From assembly GCA_022559985.1 (NCBI GenBank), contig JAFJTR010000007.1, forward strand, positions 248,001 through 312,000: a stretch of DNA of 64,000 nt. Reading direction: 5' to 3'. Made by a program: the position numbers and the translations under genes. The notes below the pieces were generated by a model. The model was not told the DNA's origin. It ran no database searches and saw only the letters and a list, made by a program, of their open reading frames with translations. This DNA is from Parastagonospora avenae f. sp. tritici 18332-5 (Eukaryota; Ascomycota; Dothideomycetes; Pleosporales; Phaeosphaeriaceae). Positions 10,758 through 22,793 of the stretch are shown here, piece by piece. Within the stretch, counting starts at the first letter, position 1. Each line of letters starts with the position of its first letter.

Positions 10758-12818
10758 CTAAGTATCCCGCATAAATTGTTCAAAATACTCGTCCAGCCAC
10801 TGCACTGCGATCTGTCCACTTTCTTTACTACCGTCCACAAACCGTCTCACTGTTCCGACGTAACCGTCCGGACGCACACTCAACACCACGACCTCGTCTT
10901 CATCCAACCCATCAAGCCATTTGTCCATGACGTTCTGCTTGCGGGTGTCATGTTCGGGTACATCGTCGAGATAGAATGTGAATGCGCTTTCGCGCAAGAC
11001 TGCCGGGAGGTCTTTGATCTCGATATTGTTGCGGTCCATATCGGTCACCAAAGCGTATGTGAATACTCCACTGACCGGTGTGTATCGCTCGGGTATCACA
11101 AATTGATCGTGCGGTGCGGCCAGCGGGGGCTGGATGGTGTATGAAGCATTGCCAGCAGCACTTATGCGACCAACATATGATGAAGTCCCTGTGTGGGCAT
11201 GGCATACAGTGTCGAGGAAAGCCATCGCGGCATGTACATTGTGGGCGAAGAAGTAGATGCGGAATTGTCCAAGAGCCGGAATATCAGTCTGTATGTCAAC
11301 TGGGTTTGCGTCCATGTAACGAGTGACCTTCGCGGGTGGAAGCAAGAAGCCAGGCGTAAGATGGCCGCGGTTATATCCCTTGGATTTGACGTTGAGCACG
11401 TTGGGCTGATAGCTCACACCGTAGCCTGAGATGAAGGCAACATTTTTTGCAAAGTTTGCCGCAAGCGCAGCGGGGTCACCATCGTGGAAAGCATTTGCAT
11501 GCTCGTAGTCGAAGTCAATGAGGTCCTGTGCAATCTTTTTCCGCTCTTCCTCGTAGCTTTCGAGCAGACTAGGCTTGGAGAGTCCTCGTGTAGCAAAGTT
11601 CAGCTTCCAGGCAAGGTTATATGCGTCGTGCATTGATGTGTTCATTCCTTGGGCTGCTTTTGGGCTATGCGTATGGCTAGCATCGCCAGCGATAAAGACA
11701 AGTTGCCCGGAGTCGGTGAAGCGTGCCGCCACTCTTTGACCAATTTTATACCGACCAAACCATTCAACATTCTTCCAGTTCAGCCGATATGGTCGCATTA
11801 TTGCTTGTGCCCGTTGCTGTACGAATTCTTGTGTGGTCTGCTCCCCACCTATAGCTTCCGTGGAGCCAGGCCGAAGTTCAATATATAGTCGCGTCAGACC
11901 TCTCTCACGAGGTATCATCAGCACTGAGCCGAGAGTCTCTGATTGTATGACCACCTTGCTCCAGATATCGGGGAAGTCTGTATCGAGAACACCGTCTAAA
12001 ACGCCCCATACTGCATCTGACGATGCGCCTATAGGTGTTGCTCCGGGTATGCACTTTCGCACCTTGGAATGTGCACCGTCACAGCCTACAACGTATCTAG
12101 TATAGAAGCTCTTCTTGGAGTGGTTGACATCTTGCTGGCAATTGACGGTCAATGGTCGGATAGCCATGGGAGTGTATTCCAGGTCCACGAATGCCGTGTT
12201 CCGTGAGACGGTGGTGCCTCGCTCCCTCAAATCGTCTTCGAATATCGCCTCAACCATGCCTTGGTGTACCAGGAGAATGTATGGGTCGAGCAGATCTACC
12301 ACCGGCGGGTAGTGAATCTCACGACCAGTACGATGCAATGGTTCTTGCGTAGTCGACTTCCAGAATGCGATATCATAAATACGCACGCCTTTTCGCAACA
12401 GCGGTTCAGCAATGCGCATCTGCTTCAGTGTCTCGATTGTCTTGGGTTGGATGCCATCAGCGCGGCCGGTAGAGGTACGATCGGGTCGGTCGTCGATAAT
12501 GCGCGTCTTGATGCCAAAGCGCACCAGATTGTCACTATGTCCACTCGTTAGTCCACAAACATTCACGAATGCCAGCTAGACTCACGCAAGCATTAGACCT
12601 GCCGGTCCAGCACCGACTACTAGAACATCGCTCAAGAAAGTAGAGTAGTCATTGCCCCTGGAGTATGAGAACTGCGAAGTCACTTCCAAGCTGCTGCCAG
12701 CGGAGCGGGACTGGGAGTCGGTATCATTGACCAGTCCTGGCGCCATCTTCTGTAGCTTCGACTGAGACTCGCCAGTAGATGGTGAGCGCTTCATGATGTT
12801 CCATATGGATGGAGCCAT
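10758..12818 (-). CDS. hxnV: FAD monooxygenase, phenol-hydroxylase type (HxnV-like)
   Basis: Two exons, 12818-12586 and 12534-10758, with a 51-nt intron (GTGAGT donor, GACTAAC branch); 669 aa. The Rossmann motif DVLVVGAGPAGLMLA lies at about residues 64-78 and is split only just after its end by the intron. The DG motif VVGCDGAHSKVRK and the GD motif VFIAGDASHTHSPKAAQG follow, then a C-terminal thioredoxin-like PHOX domain (VVVLSVRPDGYVGTVRRF). This is the layout of phenol 2-monooxygenase. In A. nidulans HxnV has this architecture and acts on a reduced pyridine intermediate downstream of 2,5-dihydroxypyridine. It shares a 475-bp divergent promoter with the amidase. The assignment to hxnV rests on domain layout plus gene company; a generic phenol hydroxylase is the alternative. 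Confidence 0.85.
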
Positions 12819-13293
12819 ACTATAAGTCTTGCTTGTGTTGCTCCGATATTGCTCGAGCCACTAGAGTGCGAAGATGGGGGTAGGATTTGGGAGGGGCAGA
12901 CGCGCATCGTCTGCTCGACGTCTGCCCAATTTCAAATGATTTAGGCGTATCATTCTCTGCTCTGTACCCCGATGCGAGATATGTGTCACATCCCGAGAAC
13001 TTTCAGCCATTGATGGTGATGGGGTGATTCGAACAAGGGATTGCGGTGCGTTGTGGAATTGTTTCTGGTCGACTGACGGTAGGCGGGCTTCGGCTTGTGT
13101 TCCGCGAGCCCCTGCCTTCCCCCACTGTTCATCAGAAAGGCCGGAGTACCACACGACCCTAGTCACGAGATCCATGCCAGCAAGATAGGTAGCAGTGAGT
13201 CAATCGTCATAGTTTGATGTTGATACGTTTGATGTCCTGGCGTGCAGTGGACAACCTTCGACACACCTTTTGGTCGCGTTTGAGCGGGTAGCA
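12819..13293. promoter_or_regulatory. Bidirectional promoter hxnV-like / hxnN-like
   Basis: The two divergently transcribed catabolic genes are separated by 475 bp with no coding sequence. The segment contains the inverted repeat listed at 12894-12927, which is the best candidate for a pathway regulator site. Shared control by the C2H2 regulator at 31.9 kb is inferred. Confidence 0.6.
12894..12927. promoter_or_regulatory. Perfect 9-bp inverted repeat with a third half-site
   Basis: GGGCAGACG at 12894-12902 and CGTCTGCCC at 12919-12927 are exact inverse complements with a 16-bp spacer. A further CGTCTGC lies inside the spacer at 12908-12914. An 8-of-9 match, GGGCAGACA, occurs at 26088-26096 in the divergent hxnT/hxnS promoter. 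The repetition suggests a binding site, but no factor is known from the sequence. Confidence 0.5.
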
Positions 13294-15365
13294 ATGTCTT
13301 CAGCAGCTGCCTCACAACCGTCCGATATGGCAACTTCAACGCCACAATGGCTACAAGCAGTCGAAAAGAAACGAGCTCTACGCGATCAAGCCATTTCAAA
13401 CTTTCTTGCCAGTCATGCTGCGTCGGCCAATGTACGCTTCTCCATCCAATCCCTCAACATGCAGTAACAGTTGTCAGCCAGTGCCTAATAAGCCCGAAAC
13501 ACTCAATGGCCATGGAGAATCGACTGCAGGCTTAGAGGATGTTGAGGGGATACAAAAAGCGATTTGCTCCGGAAAAGTGACAGCCGCAGAACTCTGCATG
13601 GCCTACATCAGCCGGTAAACCCCGCCTTACGCATTGTTGTTGTACCATTCTCACGCCATCACACAGAGCAATCGAAGCTCACAAACGTGTATGGGTTCCA
13701 CCGCCGATTTAAGAACCAGGATGAATCGTTACTCACCATTATGCACAGACGAACTGGCACGTTGCTATCCGCTCGCCCCGGCGCATCCTCGAGGATCTTA
13801 CTGACTTCAATTCAGCCTTACGGAGATTCTGTTCGAGGATGCCGTCACACGAGCCCGTGAGCTCGACGCGTTCTTTGCTGCGAATGGACGCCCGATCGGA
13901 CCGTTACATGGCGTTCCTATGACTTTGAAAGATCAATTCGATGTTGCTGGTTTCGACAGTACCCTTGGCTATGTTGGAAGAGCGTTCCGACCAGCTTTGC
14001 AAGATTGCGTTTTGGTGTCGACCCTGAAACAGATGGGCGCGATCATCATCGCGAAGTCGAACTTGCCACAAAGCATCATGGTATGTCATCCATGCAAGGT
14101 TCCTTTTCGGGGCTTGTCTTGAATGTGGATGTTGACGCGTACAGTGGTGTGAGACTGACAACCCTTTGTGGGGCCTGACCGTCCATCCCCAGAACCCCGA
14201 ATTCACTCCTGGCGGCTCGACTGGTGGGGAGGCTACGCTCCTGTCACTTCAAGGTACAGTCGTTGGCTGGGGCACGGATATCGGCGGGAGCATTCGCATT
14301 CCGTCGCACATGAATGGCCTTTACGGATTGAAGCCAAGTGTAAGTAACGCCTTTCTAGCTATAGCGCTCATCTCCTAAGATGGCGGTACTAAGGTTGACA
14401 GAGCACACGTCTACCCTACCAAGGGGTGTCGGTATCCACGGAAGGCCAGGAACACGTCCCTTCCGTCATTGGACCCATGTGTCGCAACATAAATTCACTT
14501 ATTACCACTACCAAGGCAGTCATTGATGCTGATCCATGGGATCAAGATCCAAAGTGCTGTCCAGTACCATGGAGGTCAGAAATCTTCGATGCAGCGCGAT
14601 CTCGCCCACTCATCATCGCTGTCATGCGAGATGACGGTGTCGTGAAACCGCATCCACCAATCTCTCGCGTACTTGAAGAGGTCGCGAAGAAGCTGGAGCT
14701 TGCAGGTCATGAGATTGTGTCCTGGACACCAGGCAGTCTACATCAAGAATGTATTGATATAATGGTATGATTGTACGCTATTTTCCACCAGTAATTATTG
14801 GCTGAACGCTCATCAGGACCAATTCTACACGGCAGATGGTGGCGAAGATATCCGACGCGACGTTGAAGTTGGAGGCGAACCATTCATACCTCACGTTGAA
14901 GCTCTCGTCAACAGAGGCAAGGCCATATCCGTCTATGAATACTGGCAGCTCAACAAGCAGAAGCTAGCTGCGCAGAAGCGTTACCTTGATCTGTGGAACT
15001 CTACCAGGTCCGAGAAGACGGGCAAACAGATCGATATCCTATTGACCCCAGTCATGCCTCACTCAGCGGTACCGCATCGCAAATGCCGATGGGTGGGATA
15101 CACCAAAGTATTCAACTTCGTTGATTATCCTGCTGTTGTATTGCCAGCTGGCAAGGTATCGAAAAGACTTGACAGCGAAGCAGTACATGAGATTGCAGCA
15201 TACCAGCCACGAAACCCATTGGACGAGTGGAATTGGAATTTGTTCAATGTGGATTCGATGGATGGTATGCCAATAGGTGTGCAAATTGTGGCGCGCAGAC
15301 TACAAGAGGAGAAAGTGCTTGGTGCCGCTAAAGCGATTGATGATATTCTACGATCATCCTGGTAG
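13294..15365 (+). CDS. hxnN: Amidase (HxnN-like), frame apparently broken near the N-terminus
   Basis: Exons: 13294-13431, 13478-13614, 13667-13688, 13816-14080, 14145-14339, 14402-14764 and 14817-15365. The amidase-signature triad is present: Lys in GVPMTLKDQFDVAG, Ser in PGGSTGGEATLLS and Ser in GWGTDIGGSIRIPSH. All later junctions are in frame. The problem is exon 3: its start encodes RAIEAHK in one frame, while the LTNV that should follow, and the next exon LTEILFEDAV, use another. Adding a second copy of the 8-mer GCTCACAA present there would restore both the protein and the splice phase, so an 8-bp loss between direct repeats is the simplest explanation. An in-frame rescue by the acceptor ending at 13825 is possible. 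HxnN opens the last amide bond in nicotinate breakdown. Family assignment is sure, activity is doubtful. Confidence 0.75.
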
Positions 15366-15723
15366 GGAATATACATACACATCTTGGCAATTTCACTCTA
15401 AAAAGGGTACTTCAACGATTGGAGACATGTATGTGAGTCGCACGTGCACACGCGAATGATAAGCGGCCGGCGGCGGTCGCGATGATTCATTGCAAGCCCC
15501 CACCTTTCAATAGCTCAACTCCACTAGAGCTACCAAGCTCCCCTGTACGTTGTGATGCCGACGTAAGCGGGGTAGCTACAGCTGTTTGCTATCGCGAGCT
15601 CTTGGGCAAATCTCATCTCGCATCATTCAAACAGTGTGTCCCTGTGGTCTCAATGCTCCAGGAATCTGCTCGCTAGCTCCCCTCGTCCTTGAACAATCCA
15701 ATCATTCTGGCACACATACGACA
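15366..15723. other. Spacer between amidase and imide hydrolase genes
   Basis: About 360 bp on the plus strand between two co-directional genes, presumably terminator of the first and promoter of the second. No motif recognised. Confidence 0.5.
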
Positions 15724-16906
15724 ATGGGAAAAAAGAAGGTCCTTGTGAGCTATGGTGTTGATATTGATGCAGTACGTGCTACAGCTTCTGATTGTATCTC
15801 CGAGCTGACTTCGGCAGGTCGCTGGATGGCTTGGCTCATATGGAGGGGAAGACTCTACGAGCGACATCAGTAGAGGTATGAATCCTGACTCACGGAGCTT
15901 GCAGGGAACGAATAACTGAAGCGAGATAGGACTCTGGGCTGGAACCGTGGGCACTCAGCGTTTGCTGAAGCTCTTCGAGAAATACAACATCAAAGCAACA
16001 TGGTTCATTCCCGGTACAGTACAATGACCACGATCGCCAGTGCGGCTCAAGACTCACACGGCCAGGTCACTCCCTCGAAACCTTCCCCGAAGACTGCGCT
16101 GCAGTTCGCGACGCCGGCCACGAAATCGGACTACACGGCTACTCACACGAGAACCCTGTTGACATGACCTTCGAGCAACAACGCGACGTTCTCGACAAAA
16201 CCTACAAAATGCTCACCGAGTTCTGCGGCAAGCCACCTCGTGGGTCTGTCGCGCCGTGGTGGGAAACATCAAAAGAAGGCTGCGAACTACTCCTTTCTTA
16301 TGGTATCGAGTACGACCATAGTATGAGTCACGAAGACCACCGCTGCTACTGGTTGCGCACGGGCGACGAGTGGACGAAGATTGACTATACCAAGAATGCG
16401 CGGGATTGGATGAAGCCACTCACCAAAGGGCAAGAGACTGGACTGGTAGAAATACCCGGTAGTTGGTATATCGACGACTTGCCACCAATGATGTTTATGA
16501 AGAAGAGTGCAAACTCACATGGATGGGTTAATCCGAGAGATGTGGAGCAAATCTGGATGGATCACTTCGATTACTTTTACAGGGAGTATGACGAGTTTGT
16601 GTTCCCAATGACGATACATCCAGATGTTTCTGGAAGGCCGCATGTTGTACTCATGCATGAAAGGTAGATATTGTTCCAGCTCGTCTGAAGAGACCTGTAC
16701 TAACCCTTTTCAGGATCATCGAGCATATCAACAAGCACGAAGGCGTCGAGTGGGTGACGATGGAGCAGATGGCGGACGATTTTAAAAAGAACAATACTGT
16801 GCCGCAGGGCGCGAAAATGCCTGCGCCACCAGGAGAGATCTTGAAGCTGCAGAAGGAAGGCAAGGCATACTCTGGATTCGATTACAATGGCCCGATACCT
16901 CAGTAG
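15724..16906 (+). CDS. hxnM: Cyclic imide hydrolase-like enzyme, polysaccharide-deacetylase fold (HxnM-like)
   Basis: Five exons: 15724-15771, 15818-15875, 15930-16013, 16066-16663 and 16714-16906, giving 326 aa; the last intron has a textbook TACTAAC branch. The NodB-type metal motif is visible as Asp in VSYGVDIDAVAGWL and the two His of LHGYSHENP at about residues 85-91, followed by KPPRGSVAPWWE. This subgroup, also containing H. pylori PgdA-like proteins and bacterial cyclic imide hydrolases, acts on small cyclic substrates rather than chitin. There is no signal peptide, so it should be cytosolic. In A. nidulans HxnM hydrolyses the cyclic imide intermediate of nicotinate breakdown just before the HxnN amidase step, and the two genes are adjacent here. 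All junctions preserve frame; the gene looks intact. Confidence 0.88.
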
Positions 16907-17596
16907 TTCCTGACGCTGGAATGATGCATCCAGATCTTCAAACATCATTTGATCTGCTTTTCAGAATATACACACTGCACAATTCTCGACATTTTGTGTA
17001 GGTCTGGGTTCAACGTGATCCTGCGGCATTCGGTTCAAAAAGCAGGCCGTTCTCAAATTCGAGCATGCATGAGTTCACTGGCTCACCAGCACACAACATG
17101 TTGCTTGAATGTGCCAGCTTTCGTGACGACACAAACATTGGTGACTGCGCTACCCAGTCGTGCTAATTGAACGCGTCGGAATCATGTCGGGACCACGCGG
17201 TAGCATTCTCCCCGCACGAGCACTGACCACTGTGATCCTCCCACACCAAATGCTTCCCCCACTCTTGCACCTCAGAGCCAAACCGTCATCCGTACTCAGT
17301 CCCACTTCCATCCTCCAACCAACCGAGGCCCCCATTCTGGCTGCTTGACTCCGCGTTATGCTCTAGTCTCGTCACTAGTCAGATAAGCCAAAGAGACGAG
17401 GCCGGGGATATGTGTAGTTGTCAGCCATGTCACGCGTGTGCCGCACCGATAGGTGGGCGAGGATGGCGGCAAACGATGGCGGCCAAAACGAGCACTATAC
17501 TTCTGATATGAACAAGCTTCATGTAGTAAAACCGATTCCCGGACTGAGCATCGAGCTTTAAAAGTACCAACGTTGAAGACTCACAATAGTGACATC
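16907..17596. other. Spacer upstream of the second FAD monooxygenase
   Basis: About 690 bp, GC-mixed, without recognisable coding sequence on either strand. Presumed promoter of the next gene. Confidence 0.5.
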
Positions 17597-19145
17597 ATGG
17601 GTCCAAGCAAACCTCGAGTGATTCAACAGCAGCAAAGGGATGCGTCGAGCAAACTTGATGTGCGCGTGCGACATCAAATTCAGTTAATATATTGCTAATA
17701 CCTTCAGGTCGTAATCGTCGGTGCTGGTCTAGGTGGCCTTGGTGCTGCTATATCTATTCTCCTTGCAGGCCACAATGTGCACATCCTCGAAGTTGCGCCG
17801 GAAATAGGAGAAATCGGGGCCGGTATACAATGTCTCCCCAACAGTACCCGAGTACTCACAGCCTGGGGTCTTGAAGAGCGTCTCTCAAAGCATGCCACGA
17901 CTCCGCGCTTATGCAACATGATCGGCTGGAAGGGCGATAAAATCAGCGATATGAACTTCCACGAGTACGAGAAAGAGTGCGGAACACCTTTTTGGGACTT
18001 TCATCGTGCGAATCTGCATTTGGGTTTGTTGGAGAGAGCACGGGAGCTCGGCGCAAAGCTGACGACGAAGACGAAGGTCGTGGATGTTGAGTATGAGAGC
18101 AGTAGAGATGGCCAGAGTACGATTGGCATCGCAGTGTGTGAAGATGGACAGAGGTATGAAGCGGACCTGGTTGTAGGTGCGGACGGCATCAATTCAAAGT
18201 GCCGGGAGATATTGCTCGGCCACGAAGATCCGCCACTTCTGACAGGAGATTTGGCGTATAGATTGTTACTCAACACGGAGGATATGATGAAGGATCCAGA
18301 ATTGCGAGGTTTCGTGGAAGATCCGCAAGTTAATTATTGGATTGGACCAGATGCACACGCTGGTAAGCTAAGAACATGACTGCGAAACTACCTGTTTTGC
18401 AATATGCTGATAACATGCAGTCAATTATGTCCTCCGTGGTGGGAAGCTCTTCAACATGGTTCTTCTAGTGCCGGATGACATGCCCGCTGGTGCAAACACA
18501 TTGTCCGGCAATGTGGAAGAAATGCGAGCCCTGTACAAAGACTGGGATCCACGGATACCAAAATTGCTCGCTCTCTGCGAATCGGTGTATAAGTGGCGCT
18601 TGATGATCCGACCGGGCCTTGATCCAACTTGGTCTCATGATTCTGCGGCTTTCACAATACTTGGCGATGCAGCCCACGCGACTCTCCCGTATCTTGCGAG
18701 CGGTGCTGGCATGAGCTTAGAGGATGGCCATGTGCTCGGACTATGCCTGGGGAAATTGAAAGGCAAGAGTACTGCAGAGAAAAGACGGGCCTTGGCCGTA
18801 TACGAGCGTTGCCGTAGGGAACGAACAGAACGTGTTGTATCGCGAGGAAATCGACAGCAATACTTATACCACATTCACGACGGCGACGAACAGCGAAAGC
18901 GCGACGAACAGCTTTGTGCTTTTGCCGAATTCAACGGGAGTGGCAAGATCAGCAGAGAACAGTACGAAGCAAAGGGTCTCAATGTCGAGGATGACCCGTT
19001 AGCGTGGCGTTGGGGTGGTGTGGGCAGTTGGCTTTTGACGTATGTATGCGAACAAGACGTTGAAAAGAGGTGGCGGGAGTTTGAGCTCGAGAGCAGGGGA
19101 AACAGCGACAATGTCAACGAAGAGGACGTCCGATCAGTTCTGTAG
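17597..19145 (+). CDS. hxnX: FAD monooxygenase, salicylate-hydroxylase type (HxnX-like)
   Basis: Three exons: 17597-17659, 17708-18362 and 18421-19145, 480 aa. The first intron ends with a TGCTAAT branch and CAG. Motifs: VVIVGAGLGGLGAA at about 22-35 (FAD Rossmann), EIGAGIQCLPNS, the DG motif VVGADGINSKCRE, and the GD motif ILGDAAHATLPYLASGAG with MSLEDG. This is the class A flavoprotein layout of salicylate and 6-hydroxynicotinate 3-monooxygenases. HxnX in A. nidulans performs the decarboxylating hydroxylation of 6-hydroxynicotinate to 2,5-dihydroxypyridine, and the gene company here supports the same role. A salicylate hydroxylase is the alternative; residues that discriminate them cannot be judged by eye. 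No lesion is seen. Confidence 0.85.
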
Positions 19146-19621
19146 AATAGACATGGACTTCTGTCACGATTGGCCCTCAATGTCAGTCTTGCTCGTTTTG
19201 CCTTGACGTGCAGAAGAAATGTTGTTCCAAAGCCAGTGTCCCCTAGCTGTATCCATATTCGGCTAGTTATGCCAAGATTCGATTTCTCGCGTTTTACTGT
19301 GGCACGAGCTTTGATCGGCCATCAGCCATTCTGCATTACCTTGGGCTTCCCTTGAATAGTTCCGCGTGCGTGCATGGACGTGTTTTCGGCCTTCACCTAA
19401 TGCTACTAGACAAGCTCGCGCGTCGTGCCGGTTACAAAGCTCACACTGCGCTATCACGCTCAGTCGTACTAGCGGCGTTGCGAAAACGCCAACACAATGG
19501 AGTTGCGAATACCACCCAACATTGGAAATGGTCGCAGTCAAGTAAGAGCAATCAGCTCAAGCCAATATACAACAAAGAATAGCACGTCGATGTACTGTTC
19601 TTCGATGCGCAAAGATTCGAT
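19146..19621. other. Spacer before the orphan gene
   Basis: About 475 bp with no supported ORF. The last part is presumed promoter of the orphan gene at 19622. Confidence 0.5.
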
Positions 19622-22600
19622 ATGGCACCTCCAAAGCATCCAGCAATCCCTGCCCTGACGGAACACGTCCAATCCAGTGTGGTCATACAAGACAACATTG
19701 TTCCAAAACTACTATCAGAAAGAAAGCCATCAGTAGACGACCTTGCCGAGAACAAGAGCAGCGACTTGACCACAGTTCACACCGGGAATCTGGAGGCGAT
19801 ACCTACACCTGCAGATCAAGACAACTTGGCGACACATTCAGTGATTACCCCACCCGCATCAGCTGCTTCGGAGGCTAAAAGTGAACGGTGTCAGCTGAGA
19901 TGCCACGATATAGCGCTCAACATCCAGTTCTACTACCCATCTAGTTCATTATTGGCAACATCAAAACCGCATTACTTCAAGGTGGTGGCTCCAACCAGTT
20001 CCCGCTCGTTTCAGCTGATCAGTGTTATATCTTTCACCGAAGCACTTATTATAATCCGCTTTGGTGACCCAGGTGCACTGTACTATGACTCTGTGGTTGC
20101 AGGGTTCTCCCAGCGTTGTAATTGTGACTCACGCTCTCGATCTGGCTTTTTATTGAACGAGCGTTGGAGCTACTATGTCGATATGCTCCTTTTCATACAT
20201 GGGTATAACCATCTGCAGAACATGGAAAAAGATCGTCGGTCAAAGGATGCTCAGCGGTACATTGCAATCACCCAAGCGTTTCGGTTTTTATATGCACCGC
20301 GGATTTTGGGGGCCTTCTGGAAGACAAATCATAGACGCGCTACAAGTCTGAACATGCTCATTGGGGGAGGGGGTACAGCACATTCTTATGGTAGGATTCT
20401 TGAAAGATTCAGACATTGGCATTACGGGGAAGTTGGTCTGAAAGCGTTGCCCGGACCAGCCTCCACTCCTTTTCGGTCTACTGGCAGCGAAATCGAAGAG
20501 CCGATGCAGGAGTCGCAACTAAGCCGACCAGACGAAGGCCAAAACGATGGAGAAGTCGTCCCGGAGCCAGGGCTGGAACCACAGTCTATTAGCAGCGAAG
20601 GTGGTGAGCAGATGCAGGAGTCGCAACCAAGCCCACCGGACGAAGGCGACCACGATGGCGGAGTCGCCCCGAAGAAAAGTCTCAGATCACGTTTAGCAGC
20701 AGCATTTACCGATTTTCCTCCACGCATCGTGAACGCTATTGTTGCTCAAAATATCGGCGTGAAATCCGATGTAATGAAATACAGCCAAAGTAGCGGCTCT
20801 CGGACGACTATTATTCAAGCTTTCGCCCCTGTCAAAGAAGCCAAACAGAGACGTGTAAGGCAGATTGAAGAAAAGGTCCGAGCCTGTACTGGAAGACCTC
20901 GCCGTGTCAAGGAATTGCGTTTCCAGGCCGAGCAAGATCGCATAAGGCTTGATCGTGTTGACAACATGATGCAGACTTTGCGTGCGTTTGAGAAACCTGT
21001 ATCATCCAGGCTAGAGCAAGATGGGCTTTTAAAAAATCTACTAAGCTCAAGTACACCTCTTAGTAGACTCGACCGGCCATTTCGCACATCTGAAAAGTCG
21101 CATCGTCACCGCATCACAAGTTGGGAATCATTGCCCGCAGTAGCGAAGGTTGACTTCGATCAGGGCAATCTGTTCAAACCCCACAAACTGAAAACCTTGT
21201 CCAAGACATTGGGCCTGGATCAAAGAGCCTTCGTCTGGAGTCAAGTCATTCGGCAACTGGGAGCGGAAGTGGCTCTGCGCACAAGGACCGGACCTCAGTC
21301 AGCAGCGCAATATTATTCTCAGTCCCTGAAAAGAATTCGGGCATGGGTCGAATACATGAAGTCGCAACAAAACTTCCCACACGACTTACTTGTCCCAGAG
21401 AAATTGCTCAAATTGCCCAATCGTTTCACGGGAAAAGTGTATGCAAACAAAGATGAAAAGTTGAACGCGGTAGGGTTACTTCGATCATTCCAAAGGGCTA
21501 CGATAAATGTGATATTGCGCAAAATTGCGAGTTTGAGCGATGTGGGCAAATGGGAATCAAAGGAGGTGAATAGCAGGCAGTTGTCTCAAGATCTCATTAC
21601 AGCGATGTCCAAAGTGAAGGTCGTTCGAAAATGGATGAAAAAAGCACGATCTACTAGCGACAACCGGACAACAGATCCCCAGCTAGCGTCCATCGACACA
21701 AGTCTACCTTATGAAATTCTGCACTATGTATTCGAAGATGCGCTCTTTCAACTGAAGCTGGCCATGTTTTACCTTGGGCGCAGGGAATTCCCTCAAGTCA
21801 TGGCGGACAATAAGTGGCACAGCCCCGAGAATGTTTCGGTCATGGACTTCATACTCATTCTGAGGCAAGACCCTGACGTAAAGCGGCGTTTAGATTTCTG
21901 TGCAGACGAAGTTCGGTACGTAAAGGATATGTACGAATCGCATGGGAGACAAACACTGACTTCGCACTCCGACATTTAGATCTGTTCGTATCCTGCGAAA
22001 TGCTCACGCGCATGGACATGCTGATTTCAGCGTTAGTCAAGTGGATGCATTGTTGAGCGACCTCTCTATCGTTCTCGATGCGTTGTTGTTTGATACAGCA
22101 ATACCAAGAATCCAAAAGTATAGAATGTTGCTACCCAAGTATGCAGAATCTGTCATACCCAAGATAGCCCGCGCGCAAAAATTGATGGAAACTCGACTTT
22201 CCCGGGTTGATGCTGAGCACAATACCCGCAAAACTGCACTCGAAGCAGCAGAGGCAGAGTCTGCAATGCAGCTCGAGAGAATCAATTCAGAGAAAGTTGC
22301 GCTGTCGCAACATGCTGACCAACAGAGGTTGTCGGTAGGTAGAAATTCAGCAAACACGCGCCAAGGATTCATGCTCCTGTGCGCAAGAGATCTTCAGACT
22401 CATACAGTCGAGATGCAGATACAACGCCTACTGAGCTCGCTACCATCTCCTCAACCAGAGCTCCTGGCTCAAAAATTTTATGAGGCTTACTCCAAGCCCG
22501 CTGCGCATGGCTCTAGGGAGGACGACCCCTCCGAACGACTTCCACTAAGCCTTGATGGAAACAGAGACCGAAAAGCCAAGCACGAATTGCCAGTTCCTGG

Positions 22601-22793
22601 ATACAAGGTTCCCATCGAACGCGGTGCTGATTCAGCATCGCCTCACATCCTTCATTCCGATGTACGCAATTTGCAAGGGACTAGCACTGCATGGGATGCA
22701 AAACTAAGCCATGATCGAAATGAAGGGCGGACCGCCCATCAAGAATCATTAGACACTGGAAATGGGAAATCTATCGAGCGCGATGACGATTAA
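19622..22793 (+). CDS. Large orphan protein inside the catabolic cluster
   Basis: Two exons, 19622-21915 and 21980-22793, joined by a 64-nt intron with GTACGT donor, CACTGAC branch and TTTAG acceptor, predict 1035 aa. I do not recognise any domain. Visible features: a Ser/Pro-rich N-terminal 90 residues; a segment with clustered Cys and aromatic residues (RCQLRCHDIALNIQFYYPSS); two 36-residue repeats (separate entry); a Lys/Arg-rich helical middle; and a predicted coiled coil in exon 2 (TRKTALEAAEAESAMQLERI). The frame does not end cleanly: after TAA at 22791-22793 the same frame stays open for another 361 codons except one TAG. It separates hxnX from hxnT and has no obvious link to nicotinate use. 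Either an intruding lineage-specific gene or a rapidly evolving one. Confidence 0.7.
20483..20690 (+). repeat. In-frame 108-bp duplication in the orphan gene
   Basis: Two tandem units of 36 codons share MQESQ(L/P)S(R/P)PDEG followed by an acidic/Gly stretch; the ATG codons of the shared MQES block lie at 20504 and 20612, exactly 108 bp apart. The repeat is low complexity and lies in a probable disordered linker. Confidence 0.75.

Noticed and set aside
13689..13825. Treating the amidase as intact using the acceptor ending at 13825
   Set aside because: It keeps the frame but deletes the conserved LTE block and ignores the good TACTGAC branch with CAG acceptor at 13815; kept only as a possible rescue.
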